DNA of 64,000 nucleotides from JAICYJ01 sp963797565 (GTDB taxonomy: Bacteria > Actinomycetota > Thermoleophilia > Gaiellales > JAICJC01), in the NCBI GenBank assembly GCA_963797565.1, contig CAWCPM010000020.1, positions 20,361 through 84,360 of the forward strand. Direction: 5' to 3'. The translations under genes and the position numbers were made by a program. How positions within the stretch are numbered: the first letter of the stretch is position 1; each line of letters opens with the position of its first letter. Positions 1-9,299 of the stretch are shown one piece after another. The notes below the pieces were generated by a model. It ran no database searches. It had not been told where the DNA came from and saw only the letters and a program-made list of their open reading frames with translations.

Positions 1-193
1 CAGCAGGGCGTGGCCGAGCGCGAACAGCTCGGCGGGCGTGAGGGCGCCGCGCTCGACCTGGGCGACCTGCAGGCCGCCGGCGTGCAGGGACGAGCGCGTA
101 GGGCACCTCGTCCGCGAACGGTTCGACCGTGAGCTCCAGCTCGACGCAGATCCCCGACACGTCCTGCGCCGTGTCGCACAGCCGGTAGCGCAT
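1..193 (-). CDS. Partial hypothetical protein coupled to the histidine kinase gene (runs off left edge)
   Basis: An ATG at 193-191 overlaps the TGA of the upstream kinase gene in a TGATG arrangement, so the two are probably translationally coupled. The product begins MRYRLCDTAQDVSGICVEL. Near position 95 the good reading switches frame, and the continuation SLHAGGLQVAQVERGA reads smoothly to the window edge. That suggests a one-base indel. I do not recognise the family. Only about 63 residues are visible, with no signal peptide or membrane segment. Its position directly behind a two-component system suggests co-transcription with it, but says nothing firm about function. Confidence 0.45.
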   Translation of the reverse strand, partial: MRYRLCDTAQDVSGICVELELTVEPFADEVPYALVPARRRPAGRPGRARRPHARRAVRARPRPA

Positions 194-1617
194 CAGCGCA
201 CTCCGCCCCCGTTCAGCTGGCTCGACGGCAGCGACAGCGTGAAGGTGGTGCCCTGGCCGACCTCGCTGTCGACGGTCAGCCGGCCGCCGAGGGCGTGCGC
301 CAGCTCGCGTCCGATCGACAGGCCGAGGCCGGTGCCGCCCTCGCCGCGGCGGCTGTAGAACGGGTGGAAGACGGCGTCCTGGTCGGCCTTCGGGATGCCG
401 GGACCGGTGTCGGAGATGTGGATCGCGGCCGTCGAGTTGGCGGTGGCGTAGCTGAGCGTGACGGTGCCTCTGCGCGGCGTCCAGCGGAAGGCGTTGTCGA
501 GCAGGTTGGACACGATCTGCAGCACGCGGTCGCCGTCCGAGAGGATCGTGGGCGCGCCGGCGATCGGCGTGTCGAAGCTGACCTCGTTGGCGCGGGCACG
601 GTCGCGGAACGAGGATGCGGCCTGCTCCAGCAGCGCCTCCAGCCCCACCTCCTCGCGCACCAGCCGGAACTGGTGGGCCTCGAGGCGGGTGAGGTCGAGC
701 AGGTCATCGACCAGCCGGCCGATGCGGCGCACCTCCTCGCTGACGGCGTCGAGCGACGTGTCCATGTCCTCGGGGCCGACCAGCCCCTCGTTCATGGCCT
801 GGACGTGGCCCGAGATGGCGGTCACGGGCGTGCGCAGCTCGTGGGTGACGCGCATCAGGAAGTTGCGTTCCAGCTCGTCCACCTCGCGCAGGCGATCGAC
901 CATCCCCTGGAAGCGGTGGGCCAGCTGCCCCAGCTCATCATTGGAGGTGCGGTCGCCGGCCACGTGCACCTCGAGGTCGCCACGGGCGACCCGGTCGGCG
1001 GCCGCGCCCAGCTCCTTCAGCGGCCGCGTGATCCGCCGCGCCACGAAGGTGGCCAGGATGAAGGCCACGAGCAGGCCGATGCCGGTGCCGGCCGCGACAC
1101 GGCCCGCCACCTTCGTCCAGGCGCTGTTGACGTCAGCCAGCGGCTTCGCCATCACGACCGCCCCCACCGGCTGGCCCTGGAGGCACGACCGGCGCGGCCA
1201 CGCCGATGAACGTGTGGTCGCTTGCCGGGTGGCACGAACTGGAACGTGACGCGGTCGTCACGGCTTCATGGTCAGCCAGTTCACCTTCACCTGTCCGGCG
1301 AACTTGATCAGCTTGTTCGACGTTCGGTGAACAGTGGCACGCCGCCGGCATAGAGCAGGTCGCAGCCGCAGATCGCTCTCCATCTGCTGGATGGTGATGC
1401 GGGTGGGCGGATGACTTGCCGGTGTGGCCGTAGCGCATTCAGCGGCGTTGTCGAAGTACTGGGCGGCGCCGCCCACCTGCTTACGCAGCTCGCTGGTCGT
1501 CTGGTCGCGGTTGTAGCTCTGATAGAGCCGGATCGAGGCGGCGCCGGCGATCACCGTCGCCAGCAGCAGCGTCCCCGCAAACAGCAGCGTCAGCCGTGTT
1601 CTAAGTGACCGGAGCAT
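193..1617 (-). CDS. Sensor histidine kinase of a two-component system, multiply frameshifted
   Basis: This membrane sensor kinase pairs with the response regulator just upstream, and its ATG (1617) lies inside the regulator's 3' end. The N-terminus has a transmembrane helix (LLFAGTLLLATVIAGAA). The extracytoplasmic sensor part (about 1170-1400) is broken by several one-base frame changes: readable pieces DLLYAGGVPLF, DDRVTFQFVPPGK and HTFIGVAAPVV fall in different frames. From about 1180 on the frame is intact: a second membrane helix, HAMP, HisKA with the phospho-acceptor motif THELRTP, and an HATPase_c domain (N box NLLDNAF, G1 DTGPGIP, G2 GGTGLGLSIG). The catalytic half is convincing. The breaks are more likely assembly indels than decay. 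The ligand is unknown. Confidence 0.85.
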
Positions 1618-2296
1618 CGTCAGCGACCTTGTACCCGACGCCCCAGACGGTGGCAACCGGGCACTCGTCACCGAGCTTGCGGCGGAGCTGGCGCACGTGC
1701 ACGTCCACGGTGCGCGTGTCCCCCGCAAACGTGTAACCCCAGACGCGCTCGAGCAGCTGATCGCGGGTCAGCACCAGGCCGCGGTGGTCGAGCAGCTCCC
1801 ACAGCAGGTCGAACTCCTTGGGAGCCAGCTGCACCTGGTCGCCGCTGACCGTGACCTCGCGGCGCCCGGCGTCGATCTTGATGGCCCCGTGCTCCATCAC
1901 AGCCTCCGGCGGCCGGCCGCTCTTCTGGGTCTGGGTGGCGCGGCGCAGGATCGACTTGATGCGGGCGACCAGCTCGCGAGGGTTGAACGGCTTGGTCAGG
2001 TAGTCGTCCGCGCCCACCTCGAGCCCGACGATCTTGTCGATGTCGTCGTCGCGGGCGGTCAGCATCAGGATCGGCACGTCCGAGGTGGAGCGGATCTGCC
2101 GGCACACCTCGAGCCCGTCGATGTCGGGCAGCATCAGGTCGAGCACCACCAGATCGGGCTTGGTGTTCTCGGCCTTCATCAGCGCCTCGCCGCCGTCGCG
2201 GGCGATCTCGACCTGGTAGCGGGCGTTCTTCAGGTACATCGAGACGAAGGATGCGATGTTGCGCTCGTCCTCGACGATCAGGATCTTCTCGGCCAT
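1601..2296 (-). CDS. OmpR/PhoB-family response regulator
   Basis: DNA-binding response regulator of 231 residues, the partner of the adjacent kinase. The receiver domain (about 1-120) has the acidic pocket residue D10, the phospho-acceptor D53 in LVVLDLMLPD, the switch T80 and the conserved K102 in TKPF. The C-terminal winged helix (about 135-225) is typical of the OmpR class, with the motif TVDVHVRQLRRKLG and the ending VWGVGYK. The start ATG gives MAEKILIVEDE, as usual for this family. Its end overlaps the kinase start by about 17 bases. The target genes cannot be inferred from the sequence. Confidence 0.93.
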   Translation of the reverse strand: MAEKILIVEDERNIASFVSMYLKNARYQVEIARDGGEALMKAENTKPDLVVLDLMLPDIDGLEVCRQIRSTSDVPILMLTARDDDIDKIVGLEVGADDYLTKPFNPRELVARIKSILRRATQTQKSGRPPEAVMEHGAIKIDAGRREVTVSGDQVQLAPKEFDLLWELLDHRGLVLTRDQLLERVWGYTFAGDTRTVDVHVRQLRRKLGDECPVATVWGVGYKVADDAPVT

Positions 2297-2331
2297 CGGC
2301 CCTTATCGTAGCCGTCGGGCGAGACGAGGGA

Positions 2332-2841
2332 TCAGTGACCGATCGCGAACCACGTGCCGGCCGTCGGCCAGTGCGGCCACTGGCTGGGGCTGAGGCCGCT
2401 ACCGAGCGTCCAGTGGGTCTGCGACCTGGGCTGGGTCTTGGAGGCGAACTTGATGTAGCCGTGGCCGACCGCGGTCGTGGTCGTGGACGCGCCCCAGGAG
2501 GCGGTGATCTTGACCGTCCACGTGGTCGACGCCTGGTAGGACATGCCCTTGCCGGAGTAGTAGGTGAAGCCGTCCTTCGCCCACTTTTTCTCCCAGCCGC
2601 TGACGCTGAAGTCGCGGTGGCCGTTGTTGCTGCGGTCCTGGATCGCGATCGTGCCCTGGCCGACCGTGCCGTAGGTGACGCCCGTGCCCCACTGCTGCAG
2701 CGTGCCGGCGCCGTGGATGGCGGCGACCTGCCCGCAGAGCGACCCGCAGTAGCTGTGCGCGGAGAGCCTGACGGCGCCGGACGCGGACACCGCGGAGGTG
2801 AGCGTCAGCAGCAGTGCGAGGAGGGTGACCCGACCCTTCAT
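2332..2841 (-). CDS. Small secreted hypothetical protein
   Basis: The preferred start is the ATG at 2841, giving MKGRVTLLALLLTLTSAVSA, a clean Sec signal peptide with probable cleavage after ASG or SAVSA. The frame is open further upstream, but that extension is unlikely. The mature part (about 145 residues) is rich in Gly, Ser, Thr, Trp and Tyr. It contains one close cysteine pair (SYCGSLCG), which could form a disulfide. No domain is recognised. It lies alone between the response regulator and rny, both on the same strand, with short gaps on either side. It is probably exported; its function is unknown. Confidence 0.65.
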   Translation of the reverse strand: MKGRVTLLALLLTLTSAVSASGAVRLSAHSYCGSLCGQVAAIHGAGTLQQWGTGVTYGTVGQGTIAIQDRSNNGHRDFSVSGWEKKWAKDGFTYYSGKGMSYQASTTWTVKITASWGASTTTTAVGHGYIKFASKTQPRSQTHWTLGSGLSPSQWPHWPTAGTWFAIGH

Positions 2842-2924
2842 GTTATTCACTATCGGAATCTTGTGTATGAACTTCAGTGCTCTGATGTAAGGACTTTGTA
2901 AGAGCACGTAGCATAGCGGACGGG

Positions 2925-4457
2925 TCAATGCGCCACGTCCACGGCTCTGGATTCACGGATCACGGTCACCTTGATCTGGCCGGGATACTCGAGCCGGCCC
3001 TCGATCTCGCGCGCGATCTCGTGGCTGAGCAGGGCGGCGGTGTCGTCGTCGACCTCCTCCGGCTTGACCATTACCCGCACCTCGCGGCCGGCCTGCATGG
3101 CGTACACCCGGTCGACGCCGCGCTTGGTGCTCGCGATCTCCTCCAGCGCCTCCAGCCGCTTGATGTAGTGCTCCAGGCTCTCACCGCGGCCTCCGGGCCG
3201 TGACGCGGAGACGGCGTCGGCCGCGATCACCAGCACCGCCTCGACCGTCTGCGGCTCGACGTCGTAGTGGTGGGCCTCGATGGCGTGGGCGACCGCGGGC
3301 GACTCGCGGTACTTGCGCACCATCTCGGCCGAGATCACGGCGTGCGATCCCTCGACCTCGTGCGTCACCGCCTTGCCCAGGTCGTGGAGCAGCGCCGCAC
3401 GGCGGGCTGTCTTCTCGCTGGCGCCCAGCTCGGCGGCCATGATCGCGGCCAGGTGCGCGCACTCGATCGAGTGCTTGAGCACGTTCTGCCCGTAGCTGGT
3501 GCGGTAGTGCAGCCGACCCAGGATCTTGACCAGCTCCGGGTGCAGGCCGTGCACGTTCGCCTCGAAGCACGCCTGCTCACCGGCCTCGATGATCTTCTGC
3601 TCGATCTCGGCCTTGGACTGGTAGTACATCTCCTCGATCCGCGACGGGTGGATGCGGCCGTCCGCTATCAGCTTCTCGAGGGTCATCCGAGCGGTGGCGC
3701 GGCGCACCCCGTCGAAGGCCGACAGCACCACGGCCTGCGGCGTGTCGTCGATGATCACGTCGACGCCGGTCAGGTTCTCGAGCGCGCGGATGTTGCGGCC
3801 CTCGCGGCCGATGATGCGGCCCTTGAGGTCGTCGGACGGCAGCTGCACCACCGACACGGTGGTCTCGGCGGTGTGGCCGGACGCGGTGCGCTGGATGGCG
3901 ACCGACAGGATGTTGCGGGCGCGGCGGTCGGACTCGAGCTTGGTCTCCTCGTCGACCTGCCGCACGATCTTGGCCATGTCGTGGCGGCAGCGCTCCTCGA
4001 TCTGGGCGAGCAGCGTGTCCTTGGCCTGCGTCGCCGTCATGCCGGAGATGCGCTCGAGCTCGGCCAGCTCCAGGTCCTTGGCGGCCTTCAGCTCCTCCTG
4101 CATCTGCTTGGCGTGCGTCTCGCGGTCGGCGATCGACTGCTCACGTCGCGCTACCTCTTCGCCACGGCCGCTGACGATCTCCTCCCGGGCGTTGACGCGT
4201 TCCTCGATCTTGGCGATCTCGGCACGCCGGTCGCCCAGCTCTCGCTCCTGCTCGGCGCGTTGCTGGAGCAGCTCTTCGCGGGCGGTGACGCGGGCTTCCT
4301 TCAGCTGCGCCTCGGCGCGGCCTTCAGCGTCCGCCAGGATCCGCGTGGCCTGCCGTTCGGCCTCCGCCATGCGCCCGGCACCGATCCGTGCGCGCACGGC
4401 GAACCCTGCCCCCACGCCCACGATCAGCGCGGCCAGGCCGATCAGCGCCTGCTCCAT
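2925..4457 (-). CDS. rny: Ribonuclease Y
   Basis: Membrane-anchored endoribonuclease that initiates mRNA decay. Order of parts: an N-terminal membrane helix (IGLAALIVGVGAGFAV), a long charged coiled coil (about 30-190), a KH domain with GRIIGREGRNIR, and an HD domain with HDLGK and a following HHYDVEP segment. The length, about 510 residues, is normal. I prefer the ATG at 4457 to the GTG at 4463, because that GTG overlaps the strong Shine-Dalgarno AAGGAG and the ATG sits at proper spacing. In Actinomycetota rny is often near recA-recX, as here. The untranslated leader is long and structured (see separate entries). Confidence 0.96.
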   Translation of the reverse strand: MEQALIGLAALIVGVGAGFAVRARIGAGRMAEAERQATRILADAEGRAEAQLKEARVTAREELLQQRAEQERELGDRRAEIAKIEERVNAREEIVSGRGEEVARREQSIADRETHAKQMQEELKAAKDLELAELERISGMTATQAKDTLLAQIEERCRHDMAKIVRQVDEETKLESDRRARNILSVAIQRTASGHTAETTVSVVQLPSDDLKGRIIGREGRNIRALENLTGVDVIIDDTPQAVVLSAFDGVRRATARMTLEKLIADGRIHPSRIEEMYYQSKAEIEQKIIEAGEQACFEANVHGLHPELVKILGRLHYRTSYGQNVLKHSIECAHLAAIMAAELGASEKTARRAALLHDLGKAVTHEVEGSHAVISAEMVRKYRESPAVAHAIEAHHYDVEPQTVEAVLVIAADAVSASRPGGRGESLEHYIKRLEALEEIASTKRGVDRVYAMQAGREVRVMVKPEEVDDDTAALLSHEIAREIEGRLEYPGQIKVTVIRESRAVDVAH

Positions 4458-4477
4458 TGTCACTCCTTAGGTCTGTT

Positions 4478-4493
4478 CGCCCGCACGCGGGCG
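4478..4493 (-). other. Short perfect hairpin just upstream of the rny ribosome-binding site
   Basis: CGCCCGC and GCGGGCG form a 7-bp perfect stem with a two-base loop. It lies about 10 bases upstream of the rny Shine-Dalgarno AAGGAG on the minus strand. There is no U-run, so it is not a terminator. It could stabilise the mRNA or modulate ribosome access. Confidence 0.45.
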
Positions 4494-4532
4494 TGGAAGA
4501 TGTCACCAGGAGCGGGGCGCCTTCTTTCGGCC

Positions 4533-4607
4533 TCAGCAGATCCGCGCGGCACCACGCGGACGCCCACCGGACGTACCCCCCGTGATGGCCAACTGGTCGA
4601 ATCGCAT
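4533..4607 (-). CDS. Candidate 24-codon upstream ORF in the rny leader
   Basis: An ATG at 4607 is preceded by an AGGAG ribosome-binding site with good spacing. It opens a 24-codon frame beginning MRFDQLAITGGTSGG and ending in TGA at 4533. The frame lies between the candidate rny promoter and the rny start, so it would be a leader ORF. Just before it, CCTGC/GCAGG forms a small hairpin overlapping the ribosome-binding site. No homologue is recognised. The Arg/Gly-rich 3' half may simply reflect base composition. It is a leader-peptide candidate, not an established gene. Confidence 0.3.
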   Translation of the reverse strand: MRFDQLAITGGTSGGRPRGAARIC

Positions 4608-4665
4608 GAAGAACTCCTGCGTTTGCAGGCGAAATGGTGTGAAGGCGGAGACCTGCTCCGCCGGT

Positions 4666-4695
4666 ATCGTAATCGACTGGAGAAGCTCCTGGCAA
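4666..4695 (-). promoter_or_regulatory. Candidate promoter for rny
   Basis: On the minus strand, TTGCCA (4695-4690) and TACGAT (4671-4666) are separated by 18 bases, a reasonable sigma70-type pair. Transcription from here would give an rny leader of about 200 bases. That leader holds hairpins (a GGCGGAG/CTCCGCC stem starts it), the small ORF at 4533-4607 and the hairpin at 4478-4493. The remainder of the 4458-4774 gap shows no other gene. A palindrome ACCGGCC/GGCCGGT sits at 4722-4737 on the side of the divergent SIMPL gene. Confidence 0.4.
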
Positions 4696-4774
4696 CGTCT
4701 GTTACGGCGGGCGGAACCGGCACCGGCCGTGGCCGGTCGAACCACCGACCAGTTCACGAGCCGAGGAGACGGCC

Positions 4775-5513
4775 ATGAGGGAGCACCTGCGACAGGCGAC
4801 GCTGACAGCGGCGGTGTGCGTACTTGCAATCGCGGCATACACCACGATCAGGGGCGGGTCGGACACCGCCTCGGCGCAGGGCGGCTTCGACTTCGTCCGG
4901 AAGCGCGCTGCACGTGACCGGGGCGGCCACGGTCAGCCTCAAGCCCGATCGCGCCGTGATCTCGTTCACCACGCACGGCCGCGGGCCGACGCTGGCGGCC
5001 GCCCAGAACCGTGCCAGCCGGGCGATGCGGGCCGTGATCGCGGCGATGACCGCCGGCGGCGTGGCGGGCAGGGACATGCAGACCCACGATCAGTACGCCA
5101 CGCGCGCGGGCAGACGCGTGGCCGGCTACGTGGCGGACCAGTCGCTGACGGTGACCGTGCGCGACATCTCGCGCGCCGGCAAACTGGACGCGGCCGGGGT
5201 GAGCGCAGGCGCGCACAGCAGCGAGGGGCCGGTGTTCAGCCTCGCCAGCAAGCAGCGTGGCTACCGGGCGGCGCTGGCCGCAGCGGTCAAGCAGGCGCGC
5301 TCGCAGGCGGCGGCAATGGCCGCGGCCGCCGGGTTGCGCATCACCGGGGTGGTGTCGATCCAGGAGGATCAGAACGACCGCTACGCGGTGTACGGCGCCG
5401 CCTCCGCGGATGCGCTGGCACCGGCCCGCGTTCTGGCCGTTCCCACCCGAACCGGGCGCAGCCAGGTGAGCGCCTCGGTGACGGCGGTGTTCGCCGACGC
5501 GCCGCTCGCCTGA
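4775..5513 (+). CDS. SIMPL-domain (DUF541) secreted protein, one frameshift
   Basis: The ATG at 4775 follows the ribosome-binding site GAGGAG and encodes a signal-anchor (ATLTAAVCVLAIAAY). At about 4900 the frame breaks: GGFDFVRK in the first frame continues as SALHVTGAATVSLKPDRAVI in another. The rest matches the SIMPL/DUF541 (YggE-like) pattern: an opening V-x-G-x-A-x-V-S-x-x-P-D segment, repeated A-x-x-x-R-A-x-A-x-x-A helices and the ending VSASVTAVFA. The family is periplasmic or extracytoplasmic, with a loosely defined oxidative-stress role. The break is probably an assembly indel. The gene diverges from rny and ends just before a large inverted repeat. Confidence 0.75.
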
Positions 5514-5517
5514 GTCG

Positions 5518-5685
5518 AGATGGTTGATTCCACGAGCTACGCGGCGCTGGTTCTGGTCTGGGACACGCTGGACGCCACGATCGTCCTTGGCCAGGACATG
5601 CCCAGCCTGCCCGGCGGACACCCGCGGCGTCCAACGCGCCCCATCCTGCGCCCAGCATCCACGTACCCCATGGAATCAACCATCT
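5518..5685. repeat. 168-bp imperfect inverted repeat with perfect 15-bp ends
   Basis: The ends AGATGGTTGATTCCA (5518-5532) and its exact complement (5671-5685) enclose further imperfect complementarity. For example GGACGCC near 5570 pairs with GGCGTCC near 5625, and TACG pairs with CGTA near the ends. The transcript of either strand would fold into one long hairpin. The element lies between the 3' ends of the convergent SIMPL and VOC genes, where it could also act as a bidirectional terminator or mRNA protector. The layout resembles a MITE or REP-derived element. I see no second copy in the window. A 55-codon frame inside it is treated as incidental. Confidence 0.7.
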
Positions 5686-5698
5686 AGATCGCGATCGC

Positions 5699-6088
5699 CT
5701 ACTCCGGCTGCTTGGACACGATCTCGACGAGGTTTCCGTCGGGGTCGCGGAGCAACGCGCTGCGGTTGTTGTTGCCGGTGCTGTGCGGCGGCTGGACGAC
5801 GGGGGTGCCTGCGGCGCTGAGATCCGGGAAGGCCCGGTCGACGTCGTCGGACCACACGACCAGGACCATCGCGGGGCTGCCCGGCGACGCGTCGACTCCA
5901 TGGACCCGCTTTGCCGCCTCCACCGTTCCCAGACCGACGGAGAATCCGTTCAGGGTCAGCTCGACGTGCTCGGGAGTGCCGCTGGTCGGCGTCCGGAACG
6001 TCTCCTCGAACCCGAGCAGGTCCCGGTAGAACAGGATGCCCGCCTCGATGTCGCGCGTGTACAGATTCACGAACCCGTTGACGAACAC
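5699..6088 (-). CDS. VOC (glyoxalase/bleomycin-resistance) superfamily protein
   Basis: A single-domain vicinal-oxygen-chelate protein of 129 residues. The first beta-alpha-beta unit is FVNLYTRDIEAGILFYRDLLGFEE. The second ends with the typical LLRDPDGNLVEIVSK, whose Glu is a usual metal ligand. The first ligand position is less clear, so metal binding and enzymatic activity are not certain. It is probably cytoplasmic. It stands alone on the minus strand, ends against the inverted repeat, and is followed upstream by recX after a short gap. The substrate cannot be predicted. Confidence 0.8.
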   Translation of the reverse strand: MFVNGFVNLYTRDIEAGILFYRDLLGFEETFRTPTSGTPEHVELTLNGFSVGLGTVEAAKRVHGVDASPGSPAMVLVVWSDDVDRAFPDLSAAGTPVVQPPHSTGNNNRSALLRDPDGNLVEIVSKQPE

Positions 6089-6167
6089 CTTGGCAGCCTA
6101 GGCCGATCGGTACCGTGCTGCAGTGACCGGGGCACGCCTTCGCGGATGCGCCGGCACCTGATGCGCG

Positions 6168-6779
6168 CTACTCGGGATCGAGGTCGAGCACCTGCGTGAT
6201 GGCGACCTCGTCGAATCCGCGGCGGACCAGCAGCGCGGCCGCGCGCCGGGCCGTGGCTGCGTCGTAGGGCGGCTGCCCGAACTCGGCGACCACCAGGTCG
6301 TGGGCGATCTGCTGGTCGGCCTGCTCGTGGCCGGCCAGGGCCCGTGACCGGGCCGACTCGGAGACGCCCATCCGATCCATGTCGTGCCGTGCCCGCAGGC
6401 TGCCGTGTCCGCGCTTCTGCAGGCCCGCGGACAGCTCCCGGGCGAACTGCTCGTCGTCGAGCAGCCCGGCCCGCGTCAACCGGTCCAGCAGTAGCTCCCC
6501 GCGCTCCGGCTCGACGCCCCAGGCGTCCAGCCGGTCGGTAAGCTCGTGCCGCGACCGGGCTCGTGTCCCCAGCAGCCGCAGCAGCCGCTGCTCGGCCCGG
6601 TCGAGCGTGTGCGCCTGTCGCAGCGCCTCGAGCTTGGACAGGTCGAGCTCATCGCCGGCGGCGAGTCCCAGCTCGGCCACCCTCGCCGAGGAGATCTGGT
6701 AGCGCTCGCCCGATGCGAGCGTCACGGACACCAGCGACCCGGGTGAGCGGGTCGCTGAGATCGAGCGTACGGTGTCCAC
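6168..6779 (-). CDS. recX: Regulatory protein RecX
   Basis: RecX binds RecA filaments and limits strand exchange. The protein has 203 residues, with three helical RecX repeats recognisable as AEQRLLRLLGTRARSRHELTDRL (about 60-85), then GLLDDEQFAREL, and a C-terminal RRGFDEVAITQVL. The N-terminal 55 residues (VSVTLASGERYQISSARVAELGLAAGDEL) form the beta-rich extension common in actinobacterial RecX. It starts 17 bases after the recA stop on the same strand. It is therefore almost certainly co-transcribed with recA under the LexA box. Confidence 0.92.
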   Translation of the reverse strand: MDTVRSISATRSPGSLVSVTLASGERYQISSARVAELGLAAGDELDLSKLEALRQAHTLDRAEQRLLRLLGTRARSRHELTDRLDAWGVEPERGELLLDRLTRAGLLDDEQFARELSAGLQKRGHGSLRARHDMDRMGVSESARSRALAGHEQADQQIAHDLVVAEFGQPPYDAATARRAAALLVRRGFDEVAITQVLDLDPE

Positions 6780-6796
6780 GGCAGCCTGGCCCAGTG

Positions 6797-7921
6797 TCAG
6801 CCTTCAGCACCGGCCATCTGTGCCTTGCCGTTCAGGGGCTGTTCGTCGTCCTCGGACGCCTCGTCGGAGGCGTCGTCGGCTGCGCCGCGCGCCGGGATCA
6901 CGGTCGGTGCGTCGGCGGTCGCCACCCGGCGCGGCACCACCACATCGGGCACCTGCTCCTGGATCAGGTCGAGGATCTTGGCGGTGACGTCCGGATGTTC
7001 CACGAGGAATGCCTTGACGTTGGTGCGCCCCTGCCCGAGCCGCTCGTCACCGAACGAGAAGTATGAGCCGGACTTGGTCACGATCTTGTACTCCAGCGCG
7101 ACGTCCAGCACCGTTCCCTCCCAGGAGATGCCCTCGCCGTAGGCGATGTCGAACTCGGCCTGCTTGAACGGAGGAGCCACCTTGTTCTTGACGATCTTGA
7201 CCCGCACGCGGTTGCCGACCGCCTCCGTTCCCTCCTTGAGCGTCTCGATGCGGCGGATGTCCAGGCGCACCGAGGAGTAGAACTTGAGTGCGCGGCCGCC
7301 CGGTGTGGTCTCCGGTGAACCGAACATGACGCCGATCTTCTCACGCAGCTGGTTGGTAAAGATGCAGATCGTGCCGGTGCGGTTGAGGGTGCCGGCGATC
7401 TTGCGCAGCGCCTGGCTCATCAACCGCGCCTGCAGGCCGACGTGGGAGTCCCCCATCTCGCCCTCGATCTCGGCCCGCGGCACCAGCGCCGCCACCGAGT
7501 CGATCACGAGCACGTCCAGCGCACCGCTGCGGATCAGCATCTCCGAGATCTCGAGCGCCTGCTCACCGTTGTCGGGCTGCGACAGCAGCAGCTCGTCCAC
7601 GTTCACGCCGATCCGCCGCGCGTAGGTCGGGTCCATGGAGTGCTCGGCGTCGATGAATGCGGCCAGGCCGCCCTTGCGCTGGGCCTCCGCGATCACGTGG
7701 TAGCAGAGCGTCGTCTTGCCGGAGGACTCCGGGCCGAACACCTCCACCACGCGCCCGCGTGGGAGCCCGCCGATGCCCAGGCCGAGGTCGAGCGAGAGCG
7801 CCCCGGTCGAGACCGAGTCGATGTCGACGTGCGACGCCTCTCCCATCTTCATGATCGCGCCCTTGCCGAACTGGCGCTCGATCTGGCTGACTGCGGCGTC
7901 CAGTGCCTGGTCTCGTTCCAT
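6797..7921 (-). CDS. recA: Recombinase RecA
   Basis: RecA is the ATP-dependent recombinase and the co-protease for LexA. The family signatures are complete: FGKGAIMKMG, Walker A GPESSGKTT (about 63-71), VLVIDSVAALVP, the L1 loop region EGEMGDSHVGLQARLMSQALRK, L2-region FTNQLREKIGVMFGSPETTPGG, and an acidic C-terminal tail. A GTG at 7930 also opens the frame, but the ATG at 7921 lies 9 bases from AGGAGG and is the better start (374 residues). An SOS operator lies about 50 bases upstream. recX follows directly. Confidence 0.97.
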   Translation of the reverse strand: MERDQALDAAVSQIERQFGKGAIMKMGEASHVDIDSVSTGALSLDLGLGIGGLPRGRVVEVFGPESSGKTTLCYHVIAEAQRKGGLAAFIDAEHSMDPTYARRIGVNVDELLLSQPDNGEQALEISEMLIRSGALDVLVIDSVAALVPRAEIEGEMGDSHVGLQARLMSQALRKIAGTLNRTGTICIFTNQLREKIGVMFGSPETTPGGRALKFYSSVRLDIRRIETLKEGTEAVGNRVRVKIVKNKVAPPFKQAEFDIAYGEGISWEGTVLDVALEYKIVTKSGSYFSFGDERLGQGRTNVKAFLVEHPDVTAKILDLIQEQVPDVVVPRRVATADAPTVIPARGAADDASDEASEDDEQPLNGKAQMAGAEG

Positions 7922-7972
7922 GTCCTCCACCCTCCTGCGGCGTTTCTGCCTACGTTGTAGCGTGATCGATAG

Positions 7973-7986
7973 CGAACGGGTGTTCG
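7973..7986. promoter_or_regulatory. LexA (SOS) box upstream of recA
   Basis: CGAACGGGTGTTCG is a perfect match to the Gram-positive Cheo-box core CGAAC-N4-GTTCG. On the minus strand it is flanked by CCGACA (a -35-like hexamer) and TATCGAT (a -10-like element). The operator therefore sits inside the promoter, about 50 bases upstream of the recA ATG. The same arrangement appears at the SOS operon at 55164-55206. Confidence 0.9.
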
Positions 7987-8034
7987 TGTCGGAATACTAG
8001 CCCTGGTATCGGACGCACCTCAAGGCCACTGTGG

Positions 8035-9295
<1,261 letters not shown>

Positions 9296-9299
<4 letters not shown>

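Noticed and set aside
4722..4737. ACCGGCC/GGCCGGT palindrome near the SIMPL start as a repressor operator
   Set aside because: Such palindromes are common by chance in G+C-rich DNA. There is no second copy or known motif, so it is only noted.
5521..5687. A 55-codon frame inside the inverted repeat (starting MVDSTSYAALV)
   Set aside because: No good ribosome-binding site and no conserved content. The reverse strand opens a similar MVDS start purely because the ends are inverted copies.
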